Shown in pieces: positions 47,168 through 57,066 of a stretch of 64,000 nt of DNA. The position numbers and the translations under genes were made by a program. Source of the DNA: Methanosarcina barkeri 3 (GTDB lineage: Archaea; Halobacteriota; Methanosarcinia; Methanosarcinales; Methanosarcinaceae); contig NZ_CP009517.1 of assembly GCF_000970305.1 (NCBI RefSeq), positions 1,922,001-1,986,000 on the forward strand. The letters are read 5' to 3'. Position 1 is the stretch's first letter, and the number at the start of each line of letters is the position of its first letter. The notes under the pieces are model-generated. The model searched no databases. It was not told where the DNA came from and worked only from the letters and a program-made list of their open reading frames with translations.

Positions 47168-47198
47168 AAAAAACCTGATTCCCTTATTAAGGGAACCT
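47168..47198 (-). terminator. Hairpin terminator after ABCE1 gene
   Basis: On the minus strand GGTTCCCTTAATAAGGGAATC forms a strong hairpin followed by AGGTTTTTT. It is about 80 bases beyond the ABCE1 stop. Confidence 0.65.
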
Positions 47199-47278
47199 GA
47201 TTTTTGACATTTTTCCGATTTTTAAGGTCTTTGAATATACCTTGTTCAGTATCATTTATTAAAGTAACCAATGAGAGT

Positions 47279-49045
47279 TTAATCACCTGCTGAGTAATAG
47301 TAATTTCCACTGTCTTTTTGTTCCCTGTCAAGCCGTGAGCCCAAGTTATTCACACGTGGACGCCTTGTTTCCTCATCTCTTCGGAAGGTTATGCCCAGGT
47401 TTTTCAGGAATCTGTTCATACCGTTTTCCATGCTAAACGGACCATGCGCCTCACCGTATACTGAAGGTTTGCCTTCAAAAACCATAAGTCGTTGACTCAA
47501 CATGTCTATCATGTAGATATCGTGGTCTACGACAAGCGCTGTCTTCCCGTTGTTTTCGGCAAAGCGGTTGAGGACTTTCGTGACCATAGAACGCTGTTCC
47601 ACGTCCAGATGGGCGCTGGGCTCGTCCAAAATATAAAGGTCGGCTTCATGAGTGAGGCAAGCTGCAATCGCAACTCTTTGCAGTTCTCCACCGCTAAGGT
47701 CTGTAAGAAGACTGTCATAGATCTTATCAAGCTGGAGTGGATTCGAAATTTCTACCTCGTAGTAGCTGGTACCAAAGTGTTTAGAGATCCCACGCAGGAA
47801 GTCCTGTACGCGCACAGGAATGTCGGCTTTAATATACTGAGGCTTGTAAGAGATTTTGACATCTATGCCTGGATCGCCCTCATCAGGTTTGATTTCCCCT
47901 GCAAGCACTTTTACGAAGGTTGACTTTCCTATCCCGTTAGGGCCCACTACTCCGAGCACCTCGCCTTCACGAAGACTCCCACCTGTAGCTTTGAGGGAGA
48001 AGCCGTCTCCAAACTTCTTTGAAAAACCATTAAAGGCAACCATAGACCTTAACTGGTAGTCTTCCCTTGGAGGATGGACTTCAAACTTGATGGCTTCAGG
48101 CCGTATCCTTATATTTTCTTCAGGGAGATAGCCTTTGAGATACTGGTTGATCCCAACACGTACGCTCTTTGGAAGAGTAACCACACCGAAAGCAGCAGGC
48201 TCTCCGTAGGCAATGTGAATGACATCAGTGAGCATATCCAGGATCGCAAGGTCATGCTCTACTACGAGCACAGCCCTATCCTTTGAGATATTCTGGATCA
48301 GGCGGGCGACGTTAATCCTCTGGTAGATGTCAAGGTAGGGACTAATTTCATCAAAGAAGTAGAACTGAGCATCCTTTGCCGCACATGCTGCTATTGCCAC
48401 ACGCTGCAGCTCTCCGCCGCTCAATTCCGAAATTTTCCTGTCGATTACGCTTTTTAAATCGAGATAGTCGATAAGCTCATCAAGGACTCCTCTCTCATCG
48501 GTTTTTTCTAGCAGTTCGGAGGTTTTTCCTTTGAAAGCTTTAGGGATAAGGTCCACGTACTGGGGTTTCTGGGAAACCCGAACTTTCCCGTCCACAACAG
48601 CTTTGAAGTAGTCATAAAGTGCAGTTCCGGAATAGTGTTCAAGCACAGTATCCCAATCACCTTTTTCCTGTCCGAAGTTAGGGATTAAAGCTCCTGAAAG
48701 AATCTGGACTGACGTACTTTTTCCTATCCCGTTAGGGCCGAGAATCCCTGTTACTTTTCCTATCCTTGGCACAGGTAGCCCGAAGAGGGCAAAACCGTTT
48801 GCTCCATACCTGTGAGTGGGTTCTGTCAGAGCTTCAGGAAGCCCTATGATCATTATGGCTTTAAAAGGACATTTGTTTACGCAAATTCCACAGCCTACAC
48901 ATAGTTCCTCGGAAATGACGGGCTTTCCGTCTTCCTCAAAAACAATAGTTTCGTCCCCTGTCCGGACCCTCGGGCAATATTTCTCGCACTCCTTACTGCA
49001 CCGTCTGGGCTGACACCTATCTTTATTAAGTATAGCTATTCTCAT
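47279..49045 (-). CDS. ABCE1/Rli1 ribosome-recycling ATPase
   Basis: A 588-residue ABC protein without membrane domain. The N-terminus has two 4Fe-4S sites (Cys11, 16, 20, 24 and 49, 52, 55, 59). Two ATPase domains follow, each with GPNGIGKST and LSGGELQRVAIAAC. It splits ribosomal subunits after termination. Length and domain order match archaeal ABCE1. Confidence 0.96.
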   Translation of the reverse strand: MRIAILNKDRCQPRRCSKECEKYCPRVRTGDETIVFEEDGKPVISEELCVGCGICVNKCPFKAIMIIGLPEALTEPTHRYGANGFALFGLPVPRIGKVTGILGPNGIGKSTSVQILSGALIPNFGQEKGDWDTVLEHYSGTALYDYFKAVVDGKVRVSQKPQYVDLIPKAFKGKTSELLEKTDERGVLDELIDYLDLKSVIDRKISELSGGELQRVAIAACAAKDAQFYFFDEISPYLDIYQRINVARLIQNISKDRAVLVVEHDLAILDMLTDVIHIAYGEPAAFGVVTLPKSVRVGINQYLKGYLPEENIRIRPEAIKFEVHPPREDYQLRSMVAFNGFSKKFGDGFSLKATGGSLREGEVLGVVGPNGIGKSTFVKVLAGEIKPDEGDPGIDVKISYKPQYIKADIPVRVQDFLRGISKHFGTSYYEVEISNPLQLDKIYDSLLTDLSGGELQRVAIAACLTHEADLYILDEPSAHLDVEQRSMVTKVLNRFAENNGKTALVVDHDIYMIDMLSQRLMVFEGKPSVYGEAHGPFSMENGMNRFLKNLGITFRRDEETRRPRVNNLGSRLDREQKDSGNYYYSAGD

Positions 49046-49199
49046 GATAGTCCCCGAAAATTACGTTTTTCGTTAATTTGTTAAATAATATTAGATGAAG
49101 CACTTGCTATGATTTCAAACGTAACCGAAGTATAGCAATGTAATGTTTGCTATAGTAAAGAACGGTTATCCACGGCAAGGCAGTTGATAGTGTAATGTC

Positions 49200-49355
49200 A
49201 AGTATGTTAAGAGGATATTTCCATATATACAGCAGTCATTTGCCTAAAATACTTTACATTATATACAGCAGTTCATTTACGATATTTTGCATATACAGCA
49301 GTTTATTTACCTCAGATATTTTGCATATACAGCAGTTCATTTACATTAGATATTT
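49200..49355. repeat. Tandem repeat of ATATACAGCAGTTCATTTAC units
   Basis: Four units of about 20-33 bases. A 61-codon frame across it is repeat translation. The gap 49046-49566 has no supported gene. Confidence 0.75.
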
Positions 49356-49518
49356 TACAGATAGTGGTCACCGGTTATGAGATGCCTGCTCTAATATATG
49401 AACCGTTGGACTATTGCAGGCATAAAATACCAGTCATAAGGAGTTTAATGAAATAAAGGCCAGGTAGTACAGGAGTTGAGTAAATCAAAAAGGTGAAAAT
49501 CTTGATAAAGACTGTATA

Positions 49519-49545
49519 AAAGGCCCTTAACTTTAAGAGCCTTTT
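49519..49545 (-). terminator. Hairpin terminator after EMC6-like gene
   Basis: On the minus strand AAAGGCTCTT and AAGGGCCTTT pair with one mismatch, followed by TAT and T-rich sequence, 20 bases past the stop. Confidence 0.55.
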
Positions 49546-49566
49546 TGTAGTTCAGGAAAGAAGAGT

Positions 49567-49980
49567 TTAGTTCAGGAGGAGAGTCCAGACGATAAGGAAG
49601 AAATCAATAACTATAAACTCTACATAGAACCAGTCCTTGAATTTGAACTCCTTTGTACTGATATTGAGTTGGGGATAAAAAATTTTCTGTATGTAGTATG
49701 TAATTCCAATGACAATAGTAAGTACAGCATACCAGATCCTGTCTTCTCCAGTCCCATACAGATAAAAACATAAAACTCCTGCGATTGTGCCAAGTAATGA
49801 GGCTACTATCGTCTTTATAATTCCATCCCTGTGCTCCTTTTGTTTTTCCTCAGGCGTCCTCTCCTTGATAAAACTTTTCTTCTCTGGAGTCTCAATCTTT
49901 GCTGCAGGAACTTCTGAAGTAGCCTCTGCTATTTTTGCAGGTTCCTTTCTGGACTTTGACTTCGGATTTTGCTTACTCAA
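49567..49980 (-). CDS. EMC6-like membrane protein
   Basis: A 137-residue protein with a charged N-terminal 60 residues, then three membrane helices (IIKTIVASLLGTIAGVLCFY, YAVLTIVIGITYYIQ and FYVEFIVIDFFLIVWTLLLN). This layout fits the EMC6-like family of Methanosarcina, named for the eukaryotic ER membrane complex subunit; the homology is distant. TTG at 49980 is taken as start because CAGGAGA lies about nine bases upstream and would be inside the gene with the ATG at 50010. Confidence 0.65.
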   Translation of the reverse strand: MSKQNPKSKSRKEPAKIAEATSEVPAAKIETPEKKSFIKERTPEEKQKEHRDGIIKTIVASLLGTIAGVLCFYLYGTGEDRIWYAVLTIVIGITYYIQKIFYPQLNISTKEFKFKDWFYVEFIVIDFFLIVWTLLLN

Positions 49981-50194
49981 CCTTATACTCTCCTGAACGG
50001 TAATTAACATTCCCGAGATGTAATCGTAGTCAGGATCTAATCTCAGTTAAAAAATTAGACCTGAGTTATAAAATTTTGATTTGCAGATTTGAGATATCAG
50101 ATTAAAACCATTATATTTAAATTAATAGAATGAAATTATTTATTAAGCTATGATAATTTGTGCTGAAATAAGATTCCTGGAACTATAATATGAA

Positions 50195-50300
50195 ATTAAA
50201 TCAATATGAAATTAAATCAATATGGAATTGAATCAATATGGAATTGAATCTATATGGAATTGAATCAATATGGAATTGAATCAATATGGAACTAAATCCT
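50195..50300. repeat. Tandem repeat, 16-bp unit
   Basis: About six units of AATATGGAATTGAATC and AATATGAAATTAAATC. The gap 49981-50371 holds nothing else. Confidence 0.85.
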
Positions 50301-50371
50301 TGGAGTTGGTTTCTGATACAAGGCCCTCTAAATTGAATTCGGGATCAGTATTAAGACCTGATCTCACAGCT

Positions 50372-51391
50372 TTAAATAAATTCATTGCTTAAAACATTAC
50401 CGATCTGATCTATAGATATCGAATCAATTCCTATCGAATTTAAATGTTTTGAAAATTTTGAAGGTCTATTCCCTCCTGGGTGATAGACAAGAGTAACTTC
50501 AGGGGAAAGTCTCCTGACCATATCTTCAAGTCCGCAAGCGTCAAGATGATCGCTTATCCTGATTGTTGGGTAAGGATAATCCATGCGGCAACTTAAAACA
50601 TATTTTTTCATGTTCCAGGGCAACTTGTCAAGATTCCAGGGAGCAACTATGAAAACCCCGTCATCTTCTCCGGAATCAAGCCCTGCAAGTTCTCCGGCAT
50701 CTTCAAGCATACTGCGGGTAAGAGCCCTTGTCCTTGCCTCCATACGGATGGCACCGTCATATCCGAAGCCTCTTATGAGTTCAACTGCGCGCTGAGCCTT
50801 TCCGAATTCATATGCCCCAAAGGCTACAGGCCCTTTTTCGAAAAGCGCAGATTTCATGCCTTCAAGGTCATCTGCAAAATGGCAGGAGGGATCTGCAGGG
50901 TCTCCGTAGTTAGCTTCAGTGATAAGGACGTCACACGGAGGAAGGCTGCTTGCATCTTTGACATCGCCTGTAACCAGAATCCTTGTCCCTACATCGTTTT
51001 CCCAGTAAAAAGCACTCGCGCCTGCGGTGTGTTCCGTAGGAAATGTCTTTACCTTTGTTCCTTCTATATCGATTTCATCCCCAAGCTTACACATGCTGCC
51101 TGCATATTTTCTGTCGTGCCTGATTTCAAGAGCCATTGCTGTCTTTTCAGAACAAAAGGCATTAGGAGAGAGCATAGCCGATTTTCCGTAATGGTCAGAG
51201 TGAGCATGAGTTATAAGATAAGCATCAGGCTGGATATGTTTTCCAACCGTCCTGGTGGTATCAATAGAAAAAGTACGCAAGTCCCCGGCATTGTCCCTGA
51301 ACCGAAGTGAGATATGCGGTTTAAATGTCCCGCGGGAATTACGCTGCCTGAGCGCCAGCACACCAAGATCAATCAGTTTTTTAGAAATCAC
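50372..51391 (-). CDS. Metallo-beta-lactamase-fold hydrolase, nuclease-like
   Basis: A 339-residue protein. Motif 2 is THAHSDHYGKS near residue 60 and motif 4 is VTGDVKDAS near 140, with FPTEHTAGASAFYW between. HPGGNRPSKF near the end supplies a late metal ligand. The fold resembles the Pso2/CPSF-type nuclease group (a DNA/RNA exonuclease-like set), though no beta-CASP motif was confirmed. Function in nucleic acid processing is inference. Confidence 0.75.
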   Translation of the reverse strand: MISKKLIDLGVLALRQRNSRGTFKPHISLRFRDNAGDLRTFSIDTTRTVGKHIQPDAYLITHAHSDHYGKSAMLSPNAFCSEKTAMALEIRHDRKYAGSMCKLGDEIDIEGTKVKTFPTEHTAGASAFYWENDVGTRILVTGDVKDASSLPPCDVLITEANYGDPADPSCHFADDLEGMKSALFEKGPVAFGAYEFGKAQRAVELIRGFGYDGAIRMEARTRALTRSMLEDAGELAGLDSGEDDGVFIVAPWNLDKLPWNMKKYVLSCRMDYPYPTIRISDHLDACGLEDMVRRLSPEVTLVYHPGGNRPSKFSKHLNSIGIDSISIDQIGNVLSNEFI

Positions 51392-51594
51392 GCAAATCCT
51401 TGAGGAAATAATACTTAAGGTATTTAAGGTTAGGGAAATAGTGGAGATTCAAAATGTACGATCGTCCGGTATTACAGTGTGAATATTACCATAATTAATA
51501 TTCGGTATGACATGATTGTGTTTTTGTACAAGGGATTTAAGTCAGCTCCGTTTGCACTGAGGTTCAGAACAGAAAAAGAACTCTTTTTACGAGC

Positions 51595-51690
51595 ATTTGA
51601 GAATAATGTCAACCAGAGAATAATGTCAACCAGGGAATAGAGAACAACCAGAGAATAGAGAACAACCAGAGAATAGAGAACAACCAAAGT
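51595..51690. repeat. Tandem repeat of CAGAGAATAGAGAACAAC units
   Basis: Five units of 18-19 bases, with AATGTCAACCAGAGAATA variants. In 51392-52091 a minus-strand 99-codon frame (51763-52062) shows no recognisable domain and is not called. Confidence 0.8.
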
Positions 51691-52091
51691 CAAGTATTTC
51701 ATAAAATCATTTGGAAGTTAAGCATTCCATAAAATCATTTGGAAAAGATATCACAAACGAAATTATTGTGAGTTACGCCGCTGAAGAAATCGCAAAACTT
51801 GTTTTCCAGTTAGTGTTGACAGCAACTTCGACAGCAACCCTGGGAATTCCAATTCCTCTCCAGAGTATAAATCTTTGAAAAAATATAGGAAAATAATTAA
51901 TAAATAAGAAAATCCTCTTAAAAAGCGGATCTCAATTATATTTTCAGGGTTTCTTACTTTTTCCGGACATAAGTCTTCTCTAGTAGAAGATTTAAGCCGG
52001 AGATCAGATCGCGAAAACGCGAAAAGTTCAACGCCTTTGCGGTTTAATCTCCAGTGAAACACATCTTGTAGCGTATTTTTCCGGTTGAAAC

Positions 52092-52499
52092 TCAGGCAGT
52101 GGATTCCTTAGTTATGATATAAGCGACCATTTCAGGGTTAAGCATATTTTCCCTTGAAACTTTTGCTTCAATATCCTCAGTGGATATACCTTCGGATTTC
52201 ATTTCCTTTATTTTTTCAGTCACTGAGGAAGGAATGGTATAGTACTCGTTTATATCTTTTCTGTGGCCCCAGACGTCCCCTTCAATGAGCTGGATTCTCT
52301 GCATCTCAAGGAACATCTCTATGGACTTTGAAACTGTAGCCATATAGGATTTTGGCAACTGAATTACTTCGATTTTTGGGCAGGTCTCAACCAGGCCCAA
52401 AACATCCTTGTTCGATGGCCTGAAGGCCAGGTGAACAACGCGCTCGTTCGGGTTAAGTGTAAAGATTTCTTCTCTGGAACTAACCACTCGGATCTTCAT
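52092..52499 (-). CDS. DUF1699 family protein (copy 3)
   Basis: A third 135-residue paralogue, 10 kb from the other two: MKIRVVSSREEIFTLNPNER, LAFRPSNKDV, IQLPKSYMATVSKSIEMFLE and EGDVWGHRKDINEYYTIP. The variable C-terminal 45 residues again look like a small HTH. AT-rich flanking sequence without neighbours suggests its own promoter. Confidence 0.8.
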   Translation of the reverse strand: MKIRVVSSREEIFTLNPNERVVHLAFRPSNKDVLGLVETCPKIEVIQLPKSYMATVSKSIEMFLEMQRIQLIEGDVWGHRKDINEYYTIPSSVTEKIKEMKSEGISTEDIEAKVSRENMLNPEMVAYIITKESTA

Positions 52500-53111
52500 G
52501 TTTTTCTCATCTCACTTTGAATTTTTTTACGTTTTTACATTGATATAACTAAGATATACTGACTATAAATATTTATCCCATTGAACTAACATTATTTAGA
52601 TAGTATTATGAGTTTTCAGTTTAAGAAACATTTTTTTAATTGAAATTTCTCAGATAACTCATATAATTAATTTATACAAACTTATTCAATTATTATTACT
52701 TTTATGGAGTTTTAGAATTTTTCAGCCAGGAGTTTCAGGGACTTACTTTTCACAGAAAGAGAATAGACATGTATAGTTCATCTGCTACTGTTTCTTTATT
52801 CAATACGAATTTACTGAACCTCTATAAAGAAGTTAAGAATAGCTATGCGGTTTAATATGAAAACCAGAAAACGAAGGTATTAAATTCCATCATTTTTCCA
52901 TTTAGATCCTATATTATAAAAATAAGTTTTATATACAGTATTAATAAATATGTTCAGTTCGGAAAAGTACTGAGAAAAAAGTACTGAGTAATACGGGCAG
53001 TAAAACTTTTTCCGTTTTAGGAATTATAGAAAAAGTCCAAAAAATAGACGACCAGGGATACGAAAAAGGACACTTCCGGACTTGTGGAACATACAAAAAC
53101 AGATACGGAAA
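52500..53111. other. AT-rich gap upstream of DUF1699 copy 3
   Basis: No ORF is seen. A TATA-like TTTTATATAC at 52930 points to the plus strand, but no gene follows it until the minus-strand thioredoxin; a small RNA cannot be excluded. Confidence 0.35.
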
Positions 53112-53149
53112 AAGATAGCCCCAGGTTTATGGAACCCTGGGCGATCTTT
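53112..53149 (-). terminator. Hairpin terminator after thioredoxin gene
   Basis: On the minus strand AGATCGCCCAGGG and CCTGGGGCTATCT pair around a ten-base loop, followed by TTTTTCC. It starts some 20 bases beyond the stop. Confidence 0.65.
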
Positions 53150-53166
53150 GTCAGAAAAGCTGAGGG

Positions 53167-53436
53167 TTAGAGGATCTTATCGAGTTCCGACGCCAGTACA
53201 CTACCCTGGGTAACTCCCATGAAGCGTTTCACCTCAGTCCCGTCTCCTTTCTGAATAATCAGAGTTGGAACCGCATGTATGCCGTATTTGGAGGCCATAT
53301 CCTGGTTTTCATCCACATCGACAACCTTAAAATCAACCTTATCCCCGTACTTTTTCTCAAGCTCTTCAAGAATCGGTTTTTGCATCCTGCAAGGTCCACA
53401 CCATGTTGCGGAAAAGTCCAATAACATTGGTTTCAT
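53167..53436 (-). CDS. trxA: Thioredoxin
   Basis: An 89-residue protein, shorter than bacterial thioredoxin but usual for archaeal forms. The active site is ATWCGPCRM with Cys13 and Cys16. VDVDENQDMASKYGI and the cis-Pro loop HAVPTLI are typical. It is a cytoplasmic disulfide reductase. Confidence 0.93.
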   Translation of the reverse strand: MKPMLLDFSATWCGPCRMQKPILEELEKKYGDKVDFKVVDVDENQDMASKYGIHAVPTLIIQKGDGTEVKRFMGVTQGSVLASELDKIL

Positions 53437-53700
53437 AAAATCACCTTTATATTTTTGAAATGTCTGAGACTTTCTTTATTTTTGTTTAATCCACTCCGGA
53501 AAGCATACCGAAGAGTCGTACATATACTAGCCTCAATGGTCTGTGCGACAAAGCTACCGGAAGCCCAATCCTGATGGCAGGCGACATGAAAGCTGGGTTT
53601 ACCAAATACAGGGTCGGGATTCAATAATTATATATTATCTTCGATAATGTGAAATAGTTTTCCGTATATCCAGTTGTTTCTTCCAGCTTCATACTTCCCT

Positions 53701-53934
53701 CTACTGAGAATAAGTCCGCAGGTTGTACCCTGGAACCTTAAGGTGAACTATTTCCATATCGAAGTGCAATAATAGTCTTATATTGATCGCTGCATTTATA
53801 TTTCTATCGTGTATGATCTCGCAAAAGATAAGACTGATACCGTCCATTGATACCAGGTTAGAACTGAGATAGTCGCAATATACACGATCTGGATAACGAT
53901 TTTAAGCCGCCGATTTACAAGTGTGTTTTCTCAT
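53701..53934 (-). pseudogene. TnpB/OrfB transposase remnant
   Basis: On the minus strand a frame reads MRKHTCKSAA, a stop, then CDYLSSNL and later CEIIHDRNINAAINIR (53776-53815 region). The last part matches the TnpB C-terminal signature DRDxNAAxNI, preceded by the positions of the CxxC zinc ribbon. An internal stop and missing Cys show decay. No partner tnpA or end is visible. Confidence 0.55.
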
Positions 53935-54312
53935 ATTATAAAGTTCCTGGTTCCAGCCCGGTGATGAATCTTCTCAGAAGCATCACTTACTGCTTGGCAA
54001 GATTGTAGTTTTTTAGATCCCAATTATATACTTCATTTTTATAGCTGGTCCGATTGGACATAAATTAAAATTTATAGTTTTCGAAACATAAGTCAATTTG
54101 TTTTACCATCAAATGTTTATTAATTTTTCAAAACTATTGATAATAAGAAAGAATTATTCCATTATTATTATATAAAATATAATTATATTTGTGTTTGTAT
54201 TCATGTAAGCTAAATTTGAACATTTTAGCTTAAGTAAATAAGGGAAACACCAATAATTTCGAAAAATAACTGCTAAATAAAAGAACATCGCAAAATCATG
54301 GGGGTAAATATA

Positions 54313-54504
54313 ATGGGAGGATATCCATTCTTTAAAAACAGGTTCGATGGTCATGGTGGCTGCGGATGGGGCGGCTATGGAGGCTATGGTGGATTTGATG
54401 GCTTCGGTTTTGGCCATCATGGTGGCCGCTTTGACTGTGACCATAGATTTAGAGGTCGTCATTGCGACCGTCGAAGATTCTGGAACCGGGGACGGGACTG
54501 TTAA
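54313..54504 (+). CDS. Small Gly/Tyr/His-rich protein
   Basis: 63 residues from the ATG at 54313, with GGGGGT seven bases upstream; an ATG at 54298 adds five residues. It runs MGGYPFFKNRFDGHGGCGW and repeated GGYGG and GFGFGHHGG, then an Arg/Cys/His-rich tail (CDHRF, HCDRRR). It resembles low-complexity Gly-rich proteins, not a known fold. Metal binding by the Cys and His residues is conjecture. Translation is supported only by the ribosome-binding site and the clean composition. Confidence 0.5.
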   Translation: MGGYPFFKNRFDGHGGCGWGGYGGYGGFDGFGFGHHGGRFDCDHRFRGRHCDRRRFWNRGRDC

Positions 54505-54893
54505 GGGACTGAAGCTGTCAACAGTAACTGACGAGCCTGAATAATTATTTGGTGTGAAGGAAAAAGCATAATAGCTATCTTTTCACAGCCCGACTGACAA
54601 ATCATTAAAAATCGCATTTTCTGAACCGACGAGTTATATATTTTTCTTAAATATTAAAGAAAATGTTTAAGAAAAATATTTTTCATAAAATCTTTTTTTA
54701 AGAGATTGGAAAATTGGAAAGTTATTGCAGACTCTCCAATAAGAGTTCCTGAAAGAGTGAGATCCGGACCTGAAACTTTACTTATAAAGTTTATTAGTAT
54801 TATAATTCTTGCCAGAAGATTTGTTAATTTAAAAATGTTCAGTTTGTTGAAGAATATTTAAAACATTGTTTTTATCAGGATCCTGTTAAAGAG
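54505..54893. other. AT-rich intergenic region
   Basis: No gene or repeat is supported. AAATATTAAAGAAAATGTTTA and AAATATTTTTCA form loose inverted sequences typical of AT-rich DNA. Confidence 0.35.
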
Positions 54894-55703
54894 TCATATG
54901 TTTTTCTTGCAGTTTTTATCCTCAGGCCGACCTTTTATTATATTGCCGAAATACATACAGCCTTCCATTGGGATCGTTGGCATATCATAGGGCTCATTTA
55001 TCATGCATACAGGAGCACCACGGATAAGTACACACGGTATCCTTTCCCCGGCCTCTCCCATAAGGAGTTCGGCAGCCGAGACAAGATTGTCTGCTACAGC
55101 CTTGTATGTAATACGTAGAGGTTTTCCATAGATATCGTTAGTTCCCCGCGCATCTTCCACAGGTATAAAACCTGAAACTCCAAGAGCAATTCCCGAACAG
55201 CCAAGCCTGAGAGGCTGAGTCCTGCTGTCTCCTATAATTACCCCTAGCCTGCATGAGTAACGCTGCTCAAGCCGGGATCTGATAATCCCGGAACTTTTTT
55301 GGGGGTCTTCAGGGAGCAGGATTACATAACCTTCAGGGGCATTTGAAGCGTCGATTCCTGCATTTGGAGCCAGAACACCTTTTGTGATTGTAAGAGCAGC
55401 TCCTGGAACACCTCCAAAAATCTCATCGCATTCATGAAGCACGAGTTCCATTTCCCTGGGGTCAATCCCGTACTTTTCCCCAAGCACCTTTGCCCTTTCG
55501 CCTGGAGTTACGCTTGCAAGCTTGACGACTCTTCTTTCCGACGTGCCAACTGCAGATTCTGCAAGTACGAAAATATCCCCGTCAATAGGGACAAGCCCTG
55601 CTTCCTCCAGAGCCTCATATAGAATCTGTACAATATCATCCCCTTCCCTGATAATAGGGGTCTTAATTCCAAACATCTGGATGGAAGTATTTTCTGAACT
55701 CAT
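54894..55703 (-). CDS. cofE: Coenzyme F420:L-glutamate ligase
   Basis: A 269-residue CofE, which adds glutamate residues to F420-0 with GTP. FGIKTPIIREGDDI, VLAESAVGTSERRVV, GVIIGDSRTQPLRLGCSG and ALGVSGFIPVEDARGTNDIYG are the family motifs including nucleotide and metal sites. F420 is the hydride carrier of methanogenesis, so this supports the assignment to a methanogen. Confidence 0.95.
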   Translation of the reverse strand: MSSENTSIQMFGIKTPIIREGDDIVQILYEALEEAGLVPIDGDIFVLAESAVGTSERRVVKLASVTPGERAKVLGEKYGIDPREMELVLHECDEIFGGVPGAALTITKGVLAPNAGIDASNAPEGYVILLPEDPQKSSGIIRSRLEQRYSCRLGVIIGDSRTQPLRLGCSGIALGVSGFIPVEDARGTNDIYGKPLRITYKAVADNLVSAAELLMGEAGERIPCVLIRGAPVCMINEPYDMPTIPMEGCMYFGNIIKGRPEDKNCKKNI

Positions 55704-55934
55704 ATTCTCTGCTGCCTTAGAAGCTAATGATTAATTACTTTGCCTAATCAAAAATAGGTACAAAATCAAACCGTAAAATACAAGAAGATATTGATAAATG
55801 TATCCAAAGGCTCCGATAAAATGCCATGAGAATAAAGGTCTCAGGCAGAGTATACAGGAAGTAAAAGATTTTACCACTGAAAAAGAGAAAAAATAGTCTT
55901 CCGGAATAGAGATTGATTTAAACTTCTACGAAAA

Positions 55935-56813
55935 TTATTTTCCGGAAAGTCCAGCCATAGAAAGCAGTCTTGAGGTATTGTTGTGAGAGCCTACGGGCAT
56001 AATATGAACCCCTCTTGAGAGTTTCATAAGCTCTTTTATAGTCTCTGAAGCTATTAAAAGACCTTCTTCAACAGGATCAGGTGAGTCTTTTATGCGAAAC
56101 ATGATTTCTTCAGGCACATTAACTCCTGAAATGTTTCTGTTCATGAATTCGGCCATACCCAGAGATTTCAGAGGAATAAGACCTGCAATTACAGGCACTT
56201 CAAGGTAGCTTATAGCCTCCATAAACTCCTCAAACATGCCTACATCATAAACCGCTTGAGTTTGAATAAAGTCAGCTCCGGACCTTACTTTTTTCTCAAG
56301 CTTTATGAGTTGCAGAGGTTTGTCAGGGTCTATGCCAGAAACTGCACCTGCACAGAAAGAAGTTCCCCCATCCAGCCTGTCTCCTGCAAAATTAATGCCC
56401 GAGTCAAGCTTCCGGACAAGTTGCAGGAGATGTACGGAATCGAGGTCATATACGGGCTTTGAACCTGGATGATCTCCACAAGAAGGAAAATCTCCTGTCA
56501 TCACACAGATGTTCCGGATACCCAGAGCATACGCTCCAAGAAGATCGGACTGAAGTCCTATCCTGTTCCTGTCCCGACAGGTGAGCTGCATAATAGGCTC
56601 GTGTCCCTCATCAAGCAGAAACTTGCTAAAAGCCAGGGAACTCATGTGCATAATTGAGCACTGATTGTCCGTAACGTTTATAGCATCTACAATTCCTTTG
56701 AGCTGACGAGCATCTTCGAGGGGAACTGAGAATCTTGTGCCCTTAGGAGGGGAGACTTCAGCAGTAACCAGAAATTTGCTGGAATTCAGTTTTTCACGAA
56801 AATTAAAGAGCAT
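55935..56813 (-). CDS. metF: Methylenetetrahydrofolate reductase, MetF-type
   Basis: A 292-residue MTHFR-fold protein. VTAEVSPPKGTRF, NVTDNQCSIMHMSS, QLTCRDRNRIGLQSDLLG and ICVMTGD are the usual blocks; SGADFIQTQAVYD and PVIAGLIPL follow. It interconverts methylene- and methyl-folate. It lies downstream of metV on the same strand, the arrangement of MetVF in acetogens. FAD-binding details were not checked. Confidence 0.9.
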   Translation of the reverse strand: MLFNFREKLNSSKFLVTAEVSPPKGTRFSVPLEDARQLKGIVDAINVTDNQCSIMHMSSLAFSKFLLDEGHEPIMQLTCRDRNRIGLQSDLLGAYALGIRNICVMTGDFPSCGDHPGSKPVYDLDSVHLLQLVRKLDSGINFAGDRLDGGTSFCAGAVSGIDPDKPLQLIKLEKKVRSGADFIQTQAVYDVGMFEEFMEAISYLEVPVIAGLIPLKSLGMAEFMNRNISGVNVPEEIMFRIKDSPDPVEEGLLIASETIKELMKLSRGVHIMPVGSHNNTSRLLSMAGLSGK

Positions 56814-57066
56814 TGAGTAAGAATATTAGGAATGAAATTATTTAAAACCATGCTCCTGAATCGTGCTCTATCAGTCGGTTAATATCATTTTTATTATTTC
56901 CAAAAACCTGATGTTATACATCATCCCTTTTTTGTAGATCAGAGAAATTACAGCAGACTTACACTGATGCGTGAAAGATGTGCATTTAACACTGATGCAT
57001 AAAAGACATGCATTTATTAACACTGGAAAAATTAATTAAAAAATTAAATAAAAACCGTGATGAATT

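Noticed and set aside
51763-52062. 99-codon minus-strand frame beside DUF1699 copy 3
   Set aside because: No ribosome-binding site, no recognisable domain and composition typical of random AT-rich DNA.
53433-53624. 63-codon minus-strand frame upstream of thioredoxin
   Set aside because: No domain or ribosome-binding site; probably remnant DNA next to the TnpB fragment.
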